Counted from the stretch's first letter, positions 11,743-24,456 are shown. The stretch is 64,000 bases of DNA from Linanthus parryae (GCA_023055425.1 JALGPY010000001.1:141385368-141449367); one strand, 5' to 3'. A program made the numbers and translations. Notes: generated by a model not told the origin, from the letters alone.

Positions 11743-12381
11743 TTAAGGGTTTTGATCTTCCCGATCTCCTGTTTCTTCCTCACTATCTTCACTGTTGGTT
11801 TGAACTTCTTGAGAGATCACATCTATTTCCTCAATGAAGGAACTCAACTTTTCAATAACACTGTTGAATAGAAAAGTGAGGCCTTCCAAGGATGTCTTCC
11901 CATGCTTCAGCTTTTTCTTTACTGCTAACCTTTTCTGTTGAGGAGAAGCAGTTTTCTTCTTTCCTGCTTTTGATGCCTCTTGGGATGAATCTTTGTCAAG
12001 TTTCCATTTTTTGGGCATAGCATACACACCATAAGATCCTGCAGAAGTGTCTAAGTCTGAGTCTTGAATAAGGATTTCCTTTCCTTTTCCTTTAACCTCA
12101 GAGGATGTCTTCTTCTGGTCTCTCTTAGTGCGTCCAATATGGATACCCTTCTGTTTATCTTGTGTAGATGCCGTAGATTGTTTCTATCTTGCTGGAGCTA
12201 GGTCTTTTCTCACTGCCTTCATGGCTGGTGAGGATTCTTCTTCTTCTTCAGTGAAGCTTTTTGACACAGAGTCCTCACTGATCTCTTGAACCTCTTCCAC
12301 TGATGCTTTTTTCTTCTTCTCTGAGACAGGTTTTGAACCACCAACCATCTTGATTCGATCTGAGGCTCTTCTTGTGCTCAT
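11743..12381 (-). pseudogene. copia-2 third ORF, central domain missing
   Basis: The start is taken as the ATG at 12379-12381 (MSTRRASDRIKMVGG), which aligns with the MERKSARIQQ start in copia-3 and -4 and follows a pyrimidine-rich leader ending ACCCTAATG. The N-terminal part is Lys/Glu-rich. The other recognisable part, 11743-12027, is a charged C-terminal tail (EEIDVISQEVQTNSEDSEEE). The ~200-residue plant-transposon domain seen in copia-4 is absent, and a stop near 12186 separates the pieces. Function is unknown; this position in Sireviruses is often called envelope-like, but no membrane segment is seen. Confidence 0.7.
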
Positions 12382-12829
12382 TAGGGTTAGGGAGGAGAAA
12401 ATAAAGAGATGGAATGATACATAATGAAGGAGAAGAGAAGATGATAAATACTGAAAGAGTCTGAGTTTCAAAAGGAAACTAGTATTTCTCTGATTCTAAA
12501 AAGATTTGCAAAGATCAGAAAAATTTCAAACTATTATGCCGTTGGAAAAAGAATATACTAATACTATTTTTGGCTTAAACAAATTTTTTGAAAAAATTTG
12601 GGGCTATATTAGGCAAATATCTACAGAGATATCACCTAGTATAGAATGATCCAAGTTTATTGACTATTAGTGTAACAGATTTATTTTAAAGCTTTGAAAA
12701 GACTTTCAAGGCCTTGAAATACTGTAACATTATAAAAGATCAAGGCTTTGAACTGATTTTCAAGGATTTGAAATTTAGTTCAAACCTTCGTAAACACAAA
12801 TGACTTACCTTTCTTACCTTAAGCTCCCC

Positions 12830-13302
12830 CTAAACCGATGCAGTCTTATTTAGCATTCCAAATTCCAATCTTAGAGCTGAGATTCTCTGATCTGCTAATG
12901 GTTTGGTGAAGATATCTGCAATTTGCATATTAGTAGAAACAAATTTAAGAACAATATCACCTTTCCCAGCATGATCTCTGATGAAGTGGTGTCTGACATC
13001 AATGTGCTTGGTTCTTGAGTGTTGTACTGGATTCTTTGTAATTGAAATTGCACTAGTGTTGTCACACTTAATAGGTATGCCTCTGAAGTCAAATCCAATG
13101 TCTCTTAGCTGTTGAGCAATCCATAGTACTTGTGAGTAACATGCTCCTGCAGCTATATATTCAGCTTCAGCTGTTGATAGAGCAACAGAATTCTGCTTCT
13201 TGGAATTCCAGCTAATCAAAGATGATCCAATGAATTGACAGGTTCCAGAAGTGCTTTTTCTATCAACTTTGTAGCCTGCAAAGTCAGCATCTGAAAAACC
13301 AC
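12830..13302 (-). pseudogene. copia-2 RNase H
   Basis: The open segment 12830-13219 encodes ISWNSKKQNSVALSTAEAEY, CDNTSAISITKNPVQHSRTK and HIDVRHHFIRDH, ending LEFGMLNKTASV. This is the copia RNase H with its catalytic Asp/Glu positions visible (AEAEY, CDNTSA). Upstream bases to 13302 continue the domain (ADFAGYKVDRKSTS) but a frame break near 13310 separates it from RT. Confidence 0.87.
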
Positions 13303-13986
13303 TTAAAGAAAAGTTAGAATGTCTTGGATACCAAAGCCTAAGTCTTTGGTACCATTGAGATATCTGAATATTCTCTTCACAGCAGTTAAGTATGATTCTT
13401 TTGGATCAGCTTGAAACCTAGCACACATGCATACACTAAACATGATATCTGGTCTGCTCGCTGTCAGATAGAGTAATGATCCAATCATACCTCTATACTC
13501 TTTAACATTGACACTCTTACCAGATTCATCCTTGTCTAAAGATAGAGTGGAGTTCATTGGGGTCTTAGCTTCCTTGCATTGAGCCATGCTGTATTTATTC
13601 AACAAGTCTCTTGTATACTTGCTTTTATTCAGAAAAATACCCTTCTTCAATTGATGTATTTGAAGTCCTAAGAAGAAGGTTAATTCTCCCATCATGCTCA
13701 TTTCAAACTCCCTACTCATAAGACTTGAGAATTATCTGGCAACTGGAGCAAAGGTTTCTTCATAATCTATACCTTCTTATTGATTGTAACCTTGAGCAAC
13801 TAACCTTGCTTTGTTTCTGATTACATCGCCACTTTCATCCAACTTGTTTCTGAATACCCATCTGGTACCAATGAGAGACTGGTTTGTTGGTACAGGAACC
13901 AGGTTCCAAACCTTATTCCTCTCAAACTCATTGAGCTCACTTTTCAAAGCAATAATCCAGTCTGCTTCTTGCAAAGCTTCGTTCAC
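13303..13986 (-). pseudogene. copia-2 reverse transcriptase with the catalytic core deleted
   Basis: The N-terminal part (13777-13986) has WVFRNKLDESG and KARLVAQGYNQ and reads on, through a stop, to ETFAPVAR. It then joins abruptly near 13730 to FSSLMSREFEMSMMGEL, the segment after the active site. Compared with copia-4 (41198 to about 41571), some 370 bases are missing, including the region with the YVDD motif. The downstream part (13303-13719) is otherwise intact to RYLNGTKDLGF. The protein cannot polymerise. Confidence 0.88.
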
Positions 13987-14036
13987 AGTTTTTGGTTCTA
14001 CAAAAGAAATAAAAACATTAAAAGCACATAAGTTCT

Positions 14037-15260
14037 TCAGCTGTGATCTAGTATGTGTACCAGTGGTTGGATCTGATATGTTATTGTCAGCTGGATGAGA
14101 TGAGAGATATTTAAATATCTTCCTTGGAGACCATGGTTCAAGATCACCATAGATATTCTCTGGTCTTGAAGTAGTAGCTTTGTCACTTGAATCCTTCTGA
14201 TCGTATTTTTCAAGGCTTTGAGTTGTATTTTCAAGGCCTTGAGAACTGTTTTCAAGGTATTGAAAATGTCTTCTATTTTCTTCTGAGCCTTTCTTAATCC
14301 AAGTGGATTCTCAGTCTTTTCCTCTGATTCATGCTTGTTCAAATTCAAATTTGTAAAACTTTCACTCAAAGAACCATCATAGCTTTCATCTAAAATAACA
14401 TGAATGCTCTCTTCAACCAGTTTGGTTCTTTTATTGTACACTCTATAAGCTTTGCTATTCTGAGAGTAACCAAGAAAAATACCTTCATCACTTCTTGCAT
14501 CAAACTTACCAAGATTGTCTTTTCAATTTTTATAGATAAAACAAGTGCATCCAAAGGGTCTGAAGTAAGAGATGTTTGGCTTACTCCCTTTGAATAATTC
14601 ATAGGGGGTCTTCTTTAGAATGTGTCTGATCAAGCACCTGTGCAAAATATAGTTTGCTGTATTCACAGCTTCTGCCCAGTAGTGTTTTGGAAACTTGTTC
14701 TCAAGAAGCATTTTCCTTGACATATCTTCCAGAGTCATGTTCTTTCTTTCAACAACACCATTTTGTTGAGGAGTTCTTGGAGCAGAAAAGTTATGAGAAA
14801 TACCATGCTTAGCACATAACAAATCAAACTCTAACTGATCAAATTCTCTACCATGATCACTTCTGATTGAAGCTACAGGTAGGTTTTTCAAGTTTTGAAG
14901 TTCTCTGCAAAGCTTTGAAAATTCAGAGAGAGCTTCAGATTTTTCTTTGAGAAACATAACCCACGTGTATCTAGAGAAATCATCTACAACAACCAGCATA
15001 TACCTTTTACCTTTTGGAGTAGGATTCCTCATAGGACCACAGAGATCCATATGAAGTAATTCAATAGGTCTAGTTGTACATACAAACTTTTTTGGCTTGA
15101 AGGAACTTCTGGTCTGCTTTCCTTGTGCACAGGCTTTGCATAACTCATCTTCTTTGAACTTGGAGGATGGCAATCCTCTTACAAAGTCTTTGGAAATCAA
15201 TTTATTCAGAGTATGCAAACTGATATGACCAAGTTTCCTATGTCAAAGCTTTGAATCTTC
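14037..15260 (-). pseudogene. copia-2 integrase and C-terminal extension
   Basis: The segment 14523-15218 has CKACAQGKQ of the zinc-binding region and D,D,E residues in LLHMDLCGPM, IRSDHGREF and QQNGVVERKN, then the copia PYELFKGSKPN motif. A stop near 15242 precedes it. Downstream of a stop at 14523 the extension contains SQGLE and QSLE repeats encoded by palindrome CAAGGCCTTGA (14232) and variants, then a frameshift. The extension links to RT. Confidence 0.88.
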
Positions 15261-15425
15261 TTTCAAGGCATTGAGACACTTCAAACTTTCACATGCAACT
15301 TTGTTAGTCTGAAAAGTATAAACATTGTTTGATCTAGAGGCTGTGAGAATGCAATCTCCTGATTTCTCATTTTGCACCACACACTTCTCTTTATCAAAGA
15401 TAACTTTGTTACCATTATCACAAAG

Positions 15426-15668
15426 CTAAGATACACTAAGTAAATTAAACTTCAAACCTTGAACCAGATAAACATCAGACAGAGAGTTTTCAGAATTTGT
15501 ATCAACTTTTACAATACCAAGAATATTGCAGTTTCCTTTAACACCAAGTGTTATTGAACCTCTGATTGCTCTTTTAATTCTGAGAATAGAGATATCTTCC
15601 CACTCATATGTCTTGAGCAACCACTGTCCATGAACCACTTTTGTTCCTTGGTGACAACCTGCAAGCAC
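15426..15668 (-). pseudogene. copia-2 protease region
   Basis: The active-site DSG followed by CSRHMSG is encoded near 15620-15628, in a different frame from the rest of the domain (ILGIVKVDTNSENSLSDVYLVQ), so a frameshift lies just after the active site. The domain ends GLKFNLLSVS at a stop. This aspartic protease would process the Gag-Pol polyprotein. Confidence 0.78.
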
Positions 15669-15671
15669 CAG

Positions 15672-17524
15672 TCACTGCCTTACCCAGCTGTTAGACCAAG
15701 TGTGGAATTTGGATTCATATTCAGGATCAACCGTGTTAGGTGGTCTAACCCCTTTAGGAATCCAAATCTGCTTAACTTGTCCTTTACGTTGGAAAGGAAA
15801 ATTGTTCCTCATTATGTGAGGGTCTCTTCTTTTAAAAGGACAAGTCATTATAACATGACCAGTTTTACAGCAGTAATGACAAGTAAGAGAGGTTTTGTTT
15901 CCAGCTTTCACAAATCTAGTATTGTTTCTTCTTGGAAAGTTTGGATTGAATCCAATACCAGCTTTGTGAACAGACTGTGAATTTCCTCCAAGAATCAAGT
16001 TCAACTTCTATTCTGATCTAGCAAGATTGATTTTGACTAGTTCAGATTCTTAAAGTTTCTCATTAAGAGTAGTCTTTTGTCATTCTAATTCATCAACATG
16101 ATGTCTTAGATTAACAAGGCTGTCACTCAGAGAGGAGTTTTCAGTGACTACTTCCTTGACTTGTGTTTTCAAGGCTTTGAAACTGGTTTTCAAGGCCTTG
16201 AAATCACTGTCAGTTTTCTTCTGAGAAATTTCAAGATTCTGATTTAGGCAAACAAGTTGTAAATTTTCTTTTGCTTGCTCACGAACTTTATCTTTCAAAA
16301 GCCTGATCTCTTTCAGATAATCTTCCTCATTTAAAAGCATAGTTTTGAGATATTCTGAAGGCTTCTTTTGGCTTTGAAATTAAACAGTTAACCATTACCT
16401 CAATGTTCTTTTCAGAACTATCATCATGCTTGGCCATGAAGCAAATATTGGCATGTTCGTCTTCAGATTCAGATTCACTGGAACTGTCTGAATCACTCCA
16501 TGAGGCTATCATGGATTTCTTTCTCCTGCCATGATCTTTCTTCTGAAATTTCTTGCTCTTTTGTATGGACAATCTATCATTAAGTGTCCAGCATCACCAC
16601 ACTCAAAGCAGTTCATAACTTTTGACTTGCTTTGTGAAGAGGGCTTACCTTTGTAGTCCTTGCTGCTGGATGGTCTATGCCTTTCTCAGTTGAACTCTTT
16701 GTTTCTAGAATTTCTATTCATTTTGAGGATCCTTGTCAAGGCTTTGGAAATCAAGGAAATTGGATCTTCATCATCACCATCATAAGTTTCAAGGCTTTGA
16801 ATTCTCTCATTCTCTTTGGCTTTGAGTGCTAGATTTTTGACACCTTCTGGGAGTTCTACATCAACTTCATTCATGTATATCTCATGTGTTAGGAGCTTCC
16901 CTTGGAGGCAATCAAGTTGTAAAGTTGAGAGATTCTGAGCTTCTTCAATAGCTGTGGTTTTTGGTTCCCACTTTGCCTTTGGAAGACTTCTAAGTATCTT
17001 CCTCACCTTTTCCTCATTGGAAAAGTGTTTTCCCAGTGATTCAAGGTTGTTGACAATATCAGTGAATCTCTTGAACATATCACTGATGGATTCATATGCA
17101 TTCATTTTTAACAGCTCATACTGTCTGAGATAAATATTGATCTTGGTCTGTTTGACTTGGCTGGTTCCTTCAAAGGTAACAACAAGTTTATCCCAGATTT
17201 CTTTAGCAGTTGTGCATCCAGAGATCCTGTTGAATTCATCTGTACTCAAAGCACAATACAAAATGTTAGTAGCCTTGTAATTCTTAGACACATGCTCTAA
17301 TTCAGAAGAGGAGAGTGAGTCTTCTGTTTTAGGAGTTCTGATCCCATCTTTCTCTGTATAGAAAGTATGAGGTGCATTTTGAATAATGGTCCAAAGCTCT
17401 AGATCTTGATCAGTGATAAACATTTTCATGAGAGCTTTCTAGTAAACAAAGTTTTCTCCACAGAATAGAGGAGGTCTGTTAGCAGCTCTTCCTTGTGAGA
17501 AGCCACCATCACCTGCAGTACTCA
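15672..17524 (-). pseudogene. copia-2 gag
   Basis: The start is the ATG at 17522-17524 (MSTAGDGGFSQGR), shared with copia-3 and -4. A stop near 17441 (TAG for a tryptophan) comes before the open segment 16686-17429, which has the UBN2 gag signature (EIWDKLVVTFEGTSQVKQTK, LRQYELLKM). A first CCHC knuckle (CFECGDAGHLMIDC) lies at ~16568-16617, then an acidic serine-rich stretch, a coiled coil with FKALKTSFKALK (one palindrome at 16191), and a second knuckle (CHYCCKTGHVIMTC) near 15850. Both knuckles are intact, unlike in copia-3 and -4. Confidence 0.87.
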
Positions 17525-17560
17525 TGATCACCAGATGGTTAAATCTTATACAGTGATACA

Positions 17561-17575
17561 AGCTTTGGTACCAAT
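17561..17575 (-). promoter_or_regulatory. copia-2 primer binding site, altered
   Basis: The minus strand reads TTGGTACCAAAGCT where copia-3 and -4 have TTGGTATCAGAGCT. Two or three mismatches to the tRNA-Met primer suggest decay after insertion or an unusual primer. Confidence 0.75.
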
Positions 17576-18862
17576 TGAAAGTGTGAGTATGCAGATGTAT
17601 AAGAAACTAAGATACTCTAGAAGAGGGGAGGGGGGTTGAATAGAGTATGCTAACTTTTTGCAAAACTTTCTAACAAGTAGAAGAACTAGTGTAGACAATG
17701 AAGTTCAAGGCCTTGAACACAGATTCAAGCCTTTGAAATGTAGCAGAAAGTTTTAGAACAAGGAAGAATTTTTCAAGGGCTTGAAAACATGTTCAAACCC
17801 TTGAAAAATAAACAGTTTTTGTATGCTGCAAAAGCTTTGAAAGTAGATGAACTGAAAATGCACAAGACAAGTGATTTATAGAGTTCAGTCCACTTGGACC
17901 TACGTCTCTACCTCAGGGATTAGATCCCTTCAGGATTTTCAACTAAATTCTTTTTATTCAAAAGCTAATCCCTAGAACTCAAGCACAGAGAGTTCCCTTA
18001 CTTTGTTACAGCTTGTGGTTTTCCCTAACCTGTCTAGTACCTGCTCTAGCTAACTGATTAACTAAGAATTCTCTATTGTTCACCTTGAACAATCCTTGAG
18101 AATGAATGTAGAAATAATACAGAAATGATCTACCGATATAGCTCTATACAGAAGATCACTTAAGAGTAGAAAACTGCAGTGAAATGCAGTGATCTTCTGT
18201 GTATGGATTGGAAGAGATGAGAACTTCTTTGATGCTTTTCAATCCAGAATGCTTTCTCTGTATTTTCCCGTTGAGAATTGTGTTGTTGTTGCTTCGAATT
18301 AGAGCTCTTTAAATACTTCAAACAGCTCTGCAAATCTCTCCTGATTTTCAGCAACAACCTTCCTACTTTGTAGGTAACAGATTTTGACTATGTTGAGATC
18401 TTCTCCAACGGTTGAATGATTGTAATCTTCTGAGATATTGTTTTAATACTTCATTTAACCATCATGAGAAGCTGTCAAACACATCTGAATGATCACAAAA
18501 TCAAAGTCTTCAAGTATTTCCAAATCTGCAGCATTCCAGTTTAAGAAACAATTCTGCAAACTTAGAAACAATATTTCTTGCATTATCATGGTCAAACAGT
18601 TGATATAGTACGATTCAAAACATGTTTAACAATTTTTCTTTCATCATCTAACAACAGATAATCAATCATAAGCAAGAGAGATGATAAATTAGATCAGAGA
18701 GTTAATAGAAAAACTCCCCCTGAGAATATGCTTTCAGGTTTAACAGTTTCAAGGCCTTGAAAATAGCTTTCAAGCCTCTGAAGCTGATTCAAGGCTTTGT
18801 AAGCTGTTTCAAGGCCTTGAAATAGTCAAGCTCTTTCAAGCCTTGAACAACCTGAGCTTTCA
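17576..18862 (-). repeat. copia-2 5' LTR (1287 bp)
   Basis: It pairs with the LTR at 10122-11430. It contains exact palindromes at 17706, 18750 and 18810; the copy near 17775 is changed to CAAGGGCTTGA where the 3' LTR keeps the perfect form at 10320. Confidence 0.95.
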
Positions 18863-19390
18863 GACTTTCTGAGAGTTCCTATATGTTCTAGAATCATCAA
18901 GTAACACTCTTCAAGACCTTGTCTTCAGCTCTTTCTCATTTTATCATAAATCAGCTTTGAAGATGAACTACTAATGGGGCATGAGAAAGTATGCACAAAT
19001 TGTTAATCTGATGGCAAGTCTGAAGACAACTTCCTGACCCATGGTTGTACGTACCAGAGGAATCGGGACCAATTTTTTACATTTGCGAGGAAAAAGAAAC
19101 ATGGTTTTCGCCTTCGCGGATGATGTGGTTCTAGGTGAGCAAAGAAAGAGAGGGAAGAAAGGGAGGGGATGGGAGGCAGCGAGGTGGAGAAGAGATGGTG
19201 GTGATGATGGTGGTGAAGGTGGTTAGCTGTGGTGGCTGGCTGTGTGAGAGTGCCAGAAGGGTGAGGAGAGTTTAGATAGAGGGAGTGAGGGCGGTGAGAG
19301 AGACAGAGAGGCGGTGATAATGCTGGCAGTGATGAAGGCTTCCCGCAGAAGAGGGAGTTTTCTTGGGGGAGTAGCTTGGTACAGTAAGTG
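18863..19390. other. Gene-free sequence right of copia-2
   Basis: Starts with the GACTT TSD. Bases ~19130-19320 are very purine-rich (GGAGAAG, GGTGGTGATG). The short open frames across this patch are low-complexity and I do not call a gene. Confidence 0.6.
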
Positions 19391-19626
<236 letters not shown>

Positions 19627-20950
19627 GTGTGATGAAGTTCACTTTAATACAGTGGTCGCATATACGCTCAAACTAAAGCACACACATAAAAATAATGTCG
19701 TTTTAAATCCTAGAATTTGCACAAGTTTTCCAATAATTTACCAAAATTATTTTTTACAATTAAAACTTATATTTTGCCTCCCAAATTACCTATTTACCCC
19801 TACCTATTACTTGGAGTATTAGAGTTACATCGCCAACAAACGCTTAGTTGATGCGTGCTGAATTCACATTCAAAATAATATCCAAATGTAATTATTCAGC
19901 CCCTTTAGTGACTTTGATGTTGTCAATCTCACATTTAAAAATTTGCAAATCTTGTATCAAGTAGCAGCTAGAAGACTTTCGTCTCTAGAAACTATCACGG
20001 AATTATGGCATGAATTCGTTTATTGTATCACTTGGTAAAGAGTTTGAGTTTATTACAACTTACATCACATAAGTGATTGGTTACTTAAAAGAAATGATAT
20101 AGGATTTTAAATAAATTTAAATATTATTTTATATTGATTATCTATGCACTTCTTCGGAATTGTACAAGTTCGTTTGGGTGAAAAAAAATTAGAAGGAGCA
20201 TTTGTTTATATCTACATGCTCGATGTTCCTTGTAAAGAACATTACATAATTCATTATTCCCCCTATGAGGGAGGAACATACGTTAGTAAATTCTCTGCAA
20301 GTGAAACTCAAATCCGATAGAGGATAGTATTGATTAGATTTGACGAGGACAGCAAGTTGAAGTATGAAAAATCTTATCTCCTAGAGGAAAACATTGCTTA
20401 AATCAAACTCGCCTACGTTCTTTTGGCTTGAGTATATATGAAAAAAATTATGTTGAAATCACATCTTTATGAAAGTGGTCATATTATTCATGTCATGAGG
20501 GGGATGAAAACCCTATTGCATGACATGAACTCCAATTTAATCGTCTTATTCATACTTATGTGTGACTTCAAACTTCAAGTCTCAAACAATAACTAATAAA
20601 TTATATGTTTACGTGCATATGAAACATGTAAAGGTTGCTTAAGAAAGAATATAGATCCTTGTAAAGGTCACGGTCTTGTTAATTCCAATTCAACAAAATT
20701 TGAGATCACAAGAGAACCATCAATAATGATCAAACCAACACTACAAAATCAATGGCAAGAACTCATGTATATGCTAATACTTTACATACATAGAGTTTAT
20801 GCATATGTTCGTTGATGATATTTACTTTTTAAAGTGATTTGCTTAATTAAAGTGGAATTGTGTTGAGTATATATTGGCCAAAATCAAAGTCAACACTCGT
20901 GTGTGCAAATACACAAAAGCTATGCAGTTATGTTTGCATCAAGAATATAT
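19627..20950. other. AT-rich gene-free sequence left of the CACTA element
   Basis: No convincing ORF, RNA gene or repeat boundary. A purine tract GAGGGGGATG near 20499 hints at a decayed retrotransposon polypurine tract, and the sequence may belong to the same decayed copia element whose 3' end lies at 32772-33850, but I cannot align protein domains. Confidence 0.45.
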
Positions 20951-21300
20951 CACTACAACAAATTCTGCCTCCGTTGACATCAAAAATTGTCGCTAGAAAG
21001 CCCAAATATATCGGTAGAAATTCTATCGACAAATTATTTTGACGCAAAATTGTTACTACATCTCGATCGTTAGTATTAAAGCCGACAAACCCCAAGTATG
21101 TCGGCAGAAAAAAAAAAGAGCGACATCAATTTCTGTCGACTGTTTAAATCTAACAACAAATGTTTTTTGTCGCTAGTACAACTACCACAAGTAATTTTAG
21201 TCGTTTATGTAGATAAGTGACAAAATTATCTGTCACCAGTAGATATGTTTCTCACTATTACATCTTCATGGCGACACACATGTTTGTCGCCTGTATCACG
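20951..21300. repeat. Left terminal and subterminal repeats of the CACTA element
   Basis: After the CACTACAACAAAT terminus come repeated GTCGCTAG, GTCGGCAG, GTCGACTG and CGACAA motifs spaced through about 330 bp. The right end has the same motifs. These are likely transposase-binding sites. Confidence 0.85.
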
Positions 21301-21599
21301 AACAAATAAAAAAAATTGGATTTTTACATATATGCAGACATGCACCCGAAATTCAAACACTACTCATAAACATGTATGCACAGCTGTGCTCAAATCCAAG
21401 ATCAACCCTCCAAAAGTGGAATTTTTTACATTACAAACAAAAATAATACTGCATAATAAGTATTTTGCATCCTTAAGCTGAGTGAATGACCGTCCACCTG
21501 TTCACTCTAATTAAAGATTCGTACAAAGCAGAATTAATTTAACAAAACAAGTAGCTTGCGTTTTAAAGTTCAAAAACTATGTCCAGAAAGAGGAATCAA

Positions 21600-22794
21600 G
21601 TGCCCAGAAAACAGCTAGTGTTATATCATCAAATGTCCAGAATCACCGGCCAGTACTTTGGTTCCTTCGATGCCCTGAATGTATCAGAACAAGCGACGCT
21701 AAACCTGCAAACAATGAAAAAAAGAATCTTAAGATAGTGGCTGTGTGGTTTAACAACAATGAATATCGCCTACAATATACATCAACAAGCGACGCTAAAC
21801 CTGCAAACAATGAAAAGAGGACTACCAAGAAACCAAAAAATAATCAGCTTTCTACTCAAATAGAGCAATTTAAACTTCCCATTGTTTCTTGAACAGAACA
21901 AAACATTTATTCCAGCTAGTTTGGGGCATGTGCTTTCACGTGGGTTTTTTTTATTTTTATTTTTTATTTTTTATAATTACAATATGATTATCACCTCTAT
22001 GTCAAAGTGGTATGTAAAAAAAATTAAAAGGCAAGTATTGGAAGTGTTATACCACGAGGTTTGATCTCGAAGTTTTCTTAAGCTGCAAATCCAGTCTGCT
22101 ATGTAAATGGCCATTCAAATAGTTTATTAGCCTAGCCTAGGAGTGTTCATTAAAAATCATCAACGCATTGAGTCAGTTGATGTCACCAACAATTTGGCAG
22201 TTTTTTATGAAGCCTTCTTTCAATCCTTAACACCATTACAGTACTTTTCTTCCAAGTCTAAGTTTCCTCTCTCTGGGTCCAACCAACATCTTTTTTAATT
22301 GATGAGATCTTCTTCGGCTTTCCAACTGAACAAACCTTTCACTATTTAGACGATTTAACAAACTGTTCTGAGCAACACATTACAATTCCAGCATAAAAGT
22401 AAATGGACATTTATGTCTAGGAAGCTACAAATATTTCATGGTATATATAACCTATTAGTTTTGGAATGAAGTATACAAAATGTGTTCAATTTTCTTGCTT
22501 TCCATAAGCAATCAAGAACCCAAATTGCCTGCCAACGAATCAATTCAAATCATGTAGGGCAAGAGGGAGGAAAAACCATTATGAGCACGTTAGTTTTGTA
22601 AGTAACTATGATTTAACAAAGGAACACAATCTGCAAACTAAATAATAACATTTTTGCAATGAAAACCAATTGTAAACCCTAACAATCAAACTCAAACACC
22701 AACATTAACAATCTAAAATAGCAATTGAGATGATAAGAGATGATAACCTGCTTGAGGACGCCCAAACTCTCCATTCACCCTTCATCGTTATCTG
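21600..22794 (-). pseudogene. Exon-like gene fragments inside the CACTA element
   Basis: On the minus strand, 22748-22794 looks like a 47-nt exon: it follows TTTTTCAG, contains an ATG (22783-22785) opening MKGEWRVWASSS, and is followed by GTTATC as a donor. Further along, an acceptor TTCATTGTTTGCAG is followed by exon-like GTTTAGCGTCGCTTGTT, and this acceptor-exon segment occurs twice (21688-21720 and 21784-21816), 96 bp apart. The matching first exon would be at 32103-32340. I do not recognise the protein. It may be a captured host gene or the remnant of the element's own gene. Confidence 0.5.
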
Positions 22795-22956
22795 CTGAAA
22801 AATTTGATTATGTTAGAAACAGTAAAGAGGTAAATTGATTCAAGACGACCTAACCTAATGTCAGATCCTTATCCCATGAAAAAATTGAGATCTGTTCAAC
22901 TAATTGACTCAAGACCACCTAATTTCAACCAACGTTGTTGTTGCGGTGGTTACCTG

Positions 22957-24454
22957 TGTTGACTCAAAGACTTCTAAGTGTTTTTTGAGAAGTAACTGTT
23001 TAGAGTGATGAAAGAAAAAGACAAAGTATTTCTAAGGCTCCAAGGCCTTGAGATACTGATCAGAGCTTCAAAGATTTGAGAGTAGTTTTATTATACTGTG
23101 TGATCTAATAATCTTGTGATGCAGGTGTTCTATCTGATGTGTTAAGATCAGAAATTTGCTGCAAATATCCTTGTTATATATTCTTTATATATCTAACATA
23201 ATTACAGATATCTTAATCAGAGTGAATCAAAGTTTACTGGTCTTAATATTGAAAGACTGTGAAGCATGTTCAGAGCTCCAAGGCCTTGAGATGTGCCTTA
23301 AGCTGCTGACAGTTTTACAGAATTAACTTGATTCTCTCTTGCAGGATTTGATCTTTTTTATTATGATTGTTTAATGACTTCTATAAGTCTTAAGCTGGTT
23401 TATCATGAGTAACATGTTTCAGAAGTTAATCAGGTTATCGATTTATTCATATGATCCAGTTTTTATTCAGAAACTGGAAATCCAAACAGACTTAGTGCTG
23501 TTATATATCTGTATTTTTTTGTTGCTGTGTTTAAATGCTGTTGCAGGTTTTTCAAACGTGCAATATAATCACAACAAACTCCAATGGATATTTACTCAGA
23601 GCTGTTTTGAATTGCAGTTAGAAATGATGAGGATTTGTAGGAACGGAGATCCTAAAATCTCTCATTCAGTTGCAGAGAGTGGATAAAAGACTAGTTGGAA
23701 ATTTGAAAGACAGATAAGCTTATAGAGAACTGAGAGAGGAGTGATACATTCGTGGAAGATCAAACATTCAATCCCTCACAAATTCAGGCTTCAATTACAG
23801 CTTTCAGAAGATCAATCATTTCAGTTTTCCTGAAGAACACATCCAGGCCTTACAAACTTATTCTTCTACTGTGTTCTTCTACTGTATTGTAATCTGCTTA
23901 TCTTCTGTATATCTTAAACCTCACAAAACCTAGTGGTTGGTTGTTCAATTGAACAACAAGAGGTTTTTGTTAGCTCAACAGTTAGTAGCTGATACTAGAT
24001 AGGTTTGGAACCATAAGCTGTATAGGTGTAAGGGAGTTCACTTAGGCTTGGAGATCTAGGGTTGTTTCTGTGTGAGTAATAAGAACTGTTTGCCCAATCC
24101 TGGTGGGATTAGATCCCTCACGCAGAGATTAGGTCCATTGAGACTAAACTCTGTAAATTGTCTTGTGTTCTTTACTTTACAATTTTGCTATTTACTTCTA
24201 CAAGCAACTAAAATCAAACAAGGGCTTACAAACTGTTTAGAACTGGTAATAGTTCAAGGCCTTGAAGCTTTTTGTTTGCCTTAGAAAGTTTCTGAATAGT
24301 TTTGCAAAATCTCAAGGCCTTGAGATTTGAGTCTCTCACTTGTTCACTTAGTTAAAATTTATGTTTTAGAAAAAAAGTTTCCATAATCTATTCAACCCCC
24401 CCCTCCCTTGTAGAGTATTTTGGTCCTGTAATTAGTCTACATTACAAACTTTCA
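22957..24454 (+). repeat. copia-3 5' LTR (1498 bp)
   Basis: Begins TGTTGACTCAAAGACTTC and ends AACTTTCA directly before the primer site. Exact palindromes at 23041, 23279, 24255 and 24313. A C-run near 24397 and the following TTGTAGAGTATTTTGG are shared with the other Sirevirus-like LTRs here. Confidence 0.95.
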
Positions 24455-24456
24455 AT

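Larger units (their letters stand above)
10122..18862 (-). mobile_element. copia-2: Sirevirus-like Ty1/copia element, complete ends
   Basis: The 8741-bp element has two LTRs (10122-11430 and 17576-18862) with TGAAAG...CTTTCA ends, and 5-bp TSDs GACTT at 10117-10121 and 18863-18867. Minus-strand order is 5' LTR, altered primer site, gag with two CCHC knuckles, protease, integrase, RT, RNase H, third ORF, polypurine tract, 3' LTR. The long gag, the polypurine tract AAGGGGGATAT and the extra ORF fit the Sirevirus (SIRE/Maximus) group. It carries ten exact copies of the palindrome CAAGGCCTTGA. It is dead: the RT catalytic core is deleted and several stops are present. Confidence 0.93.
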
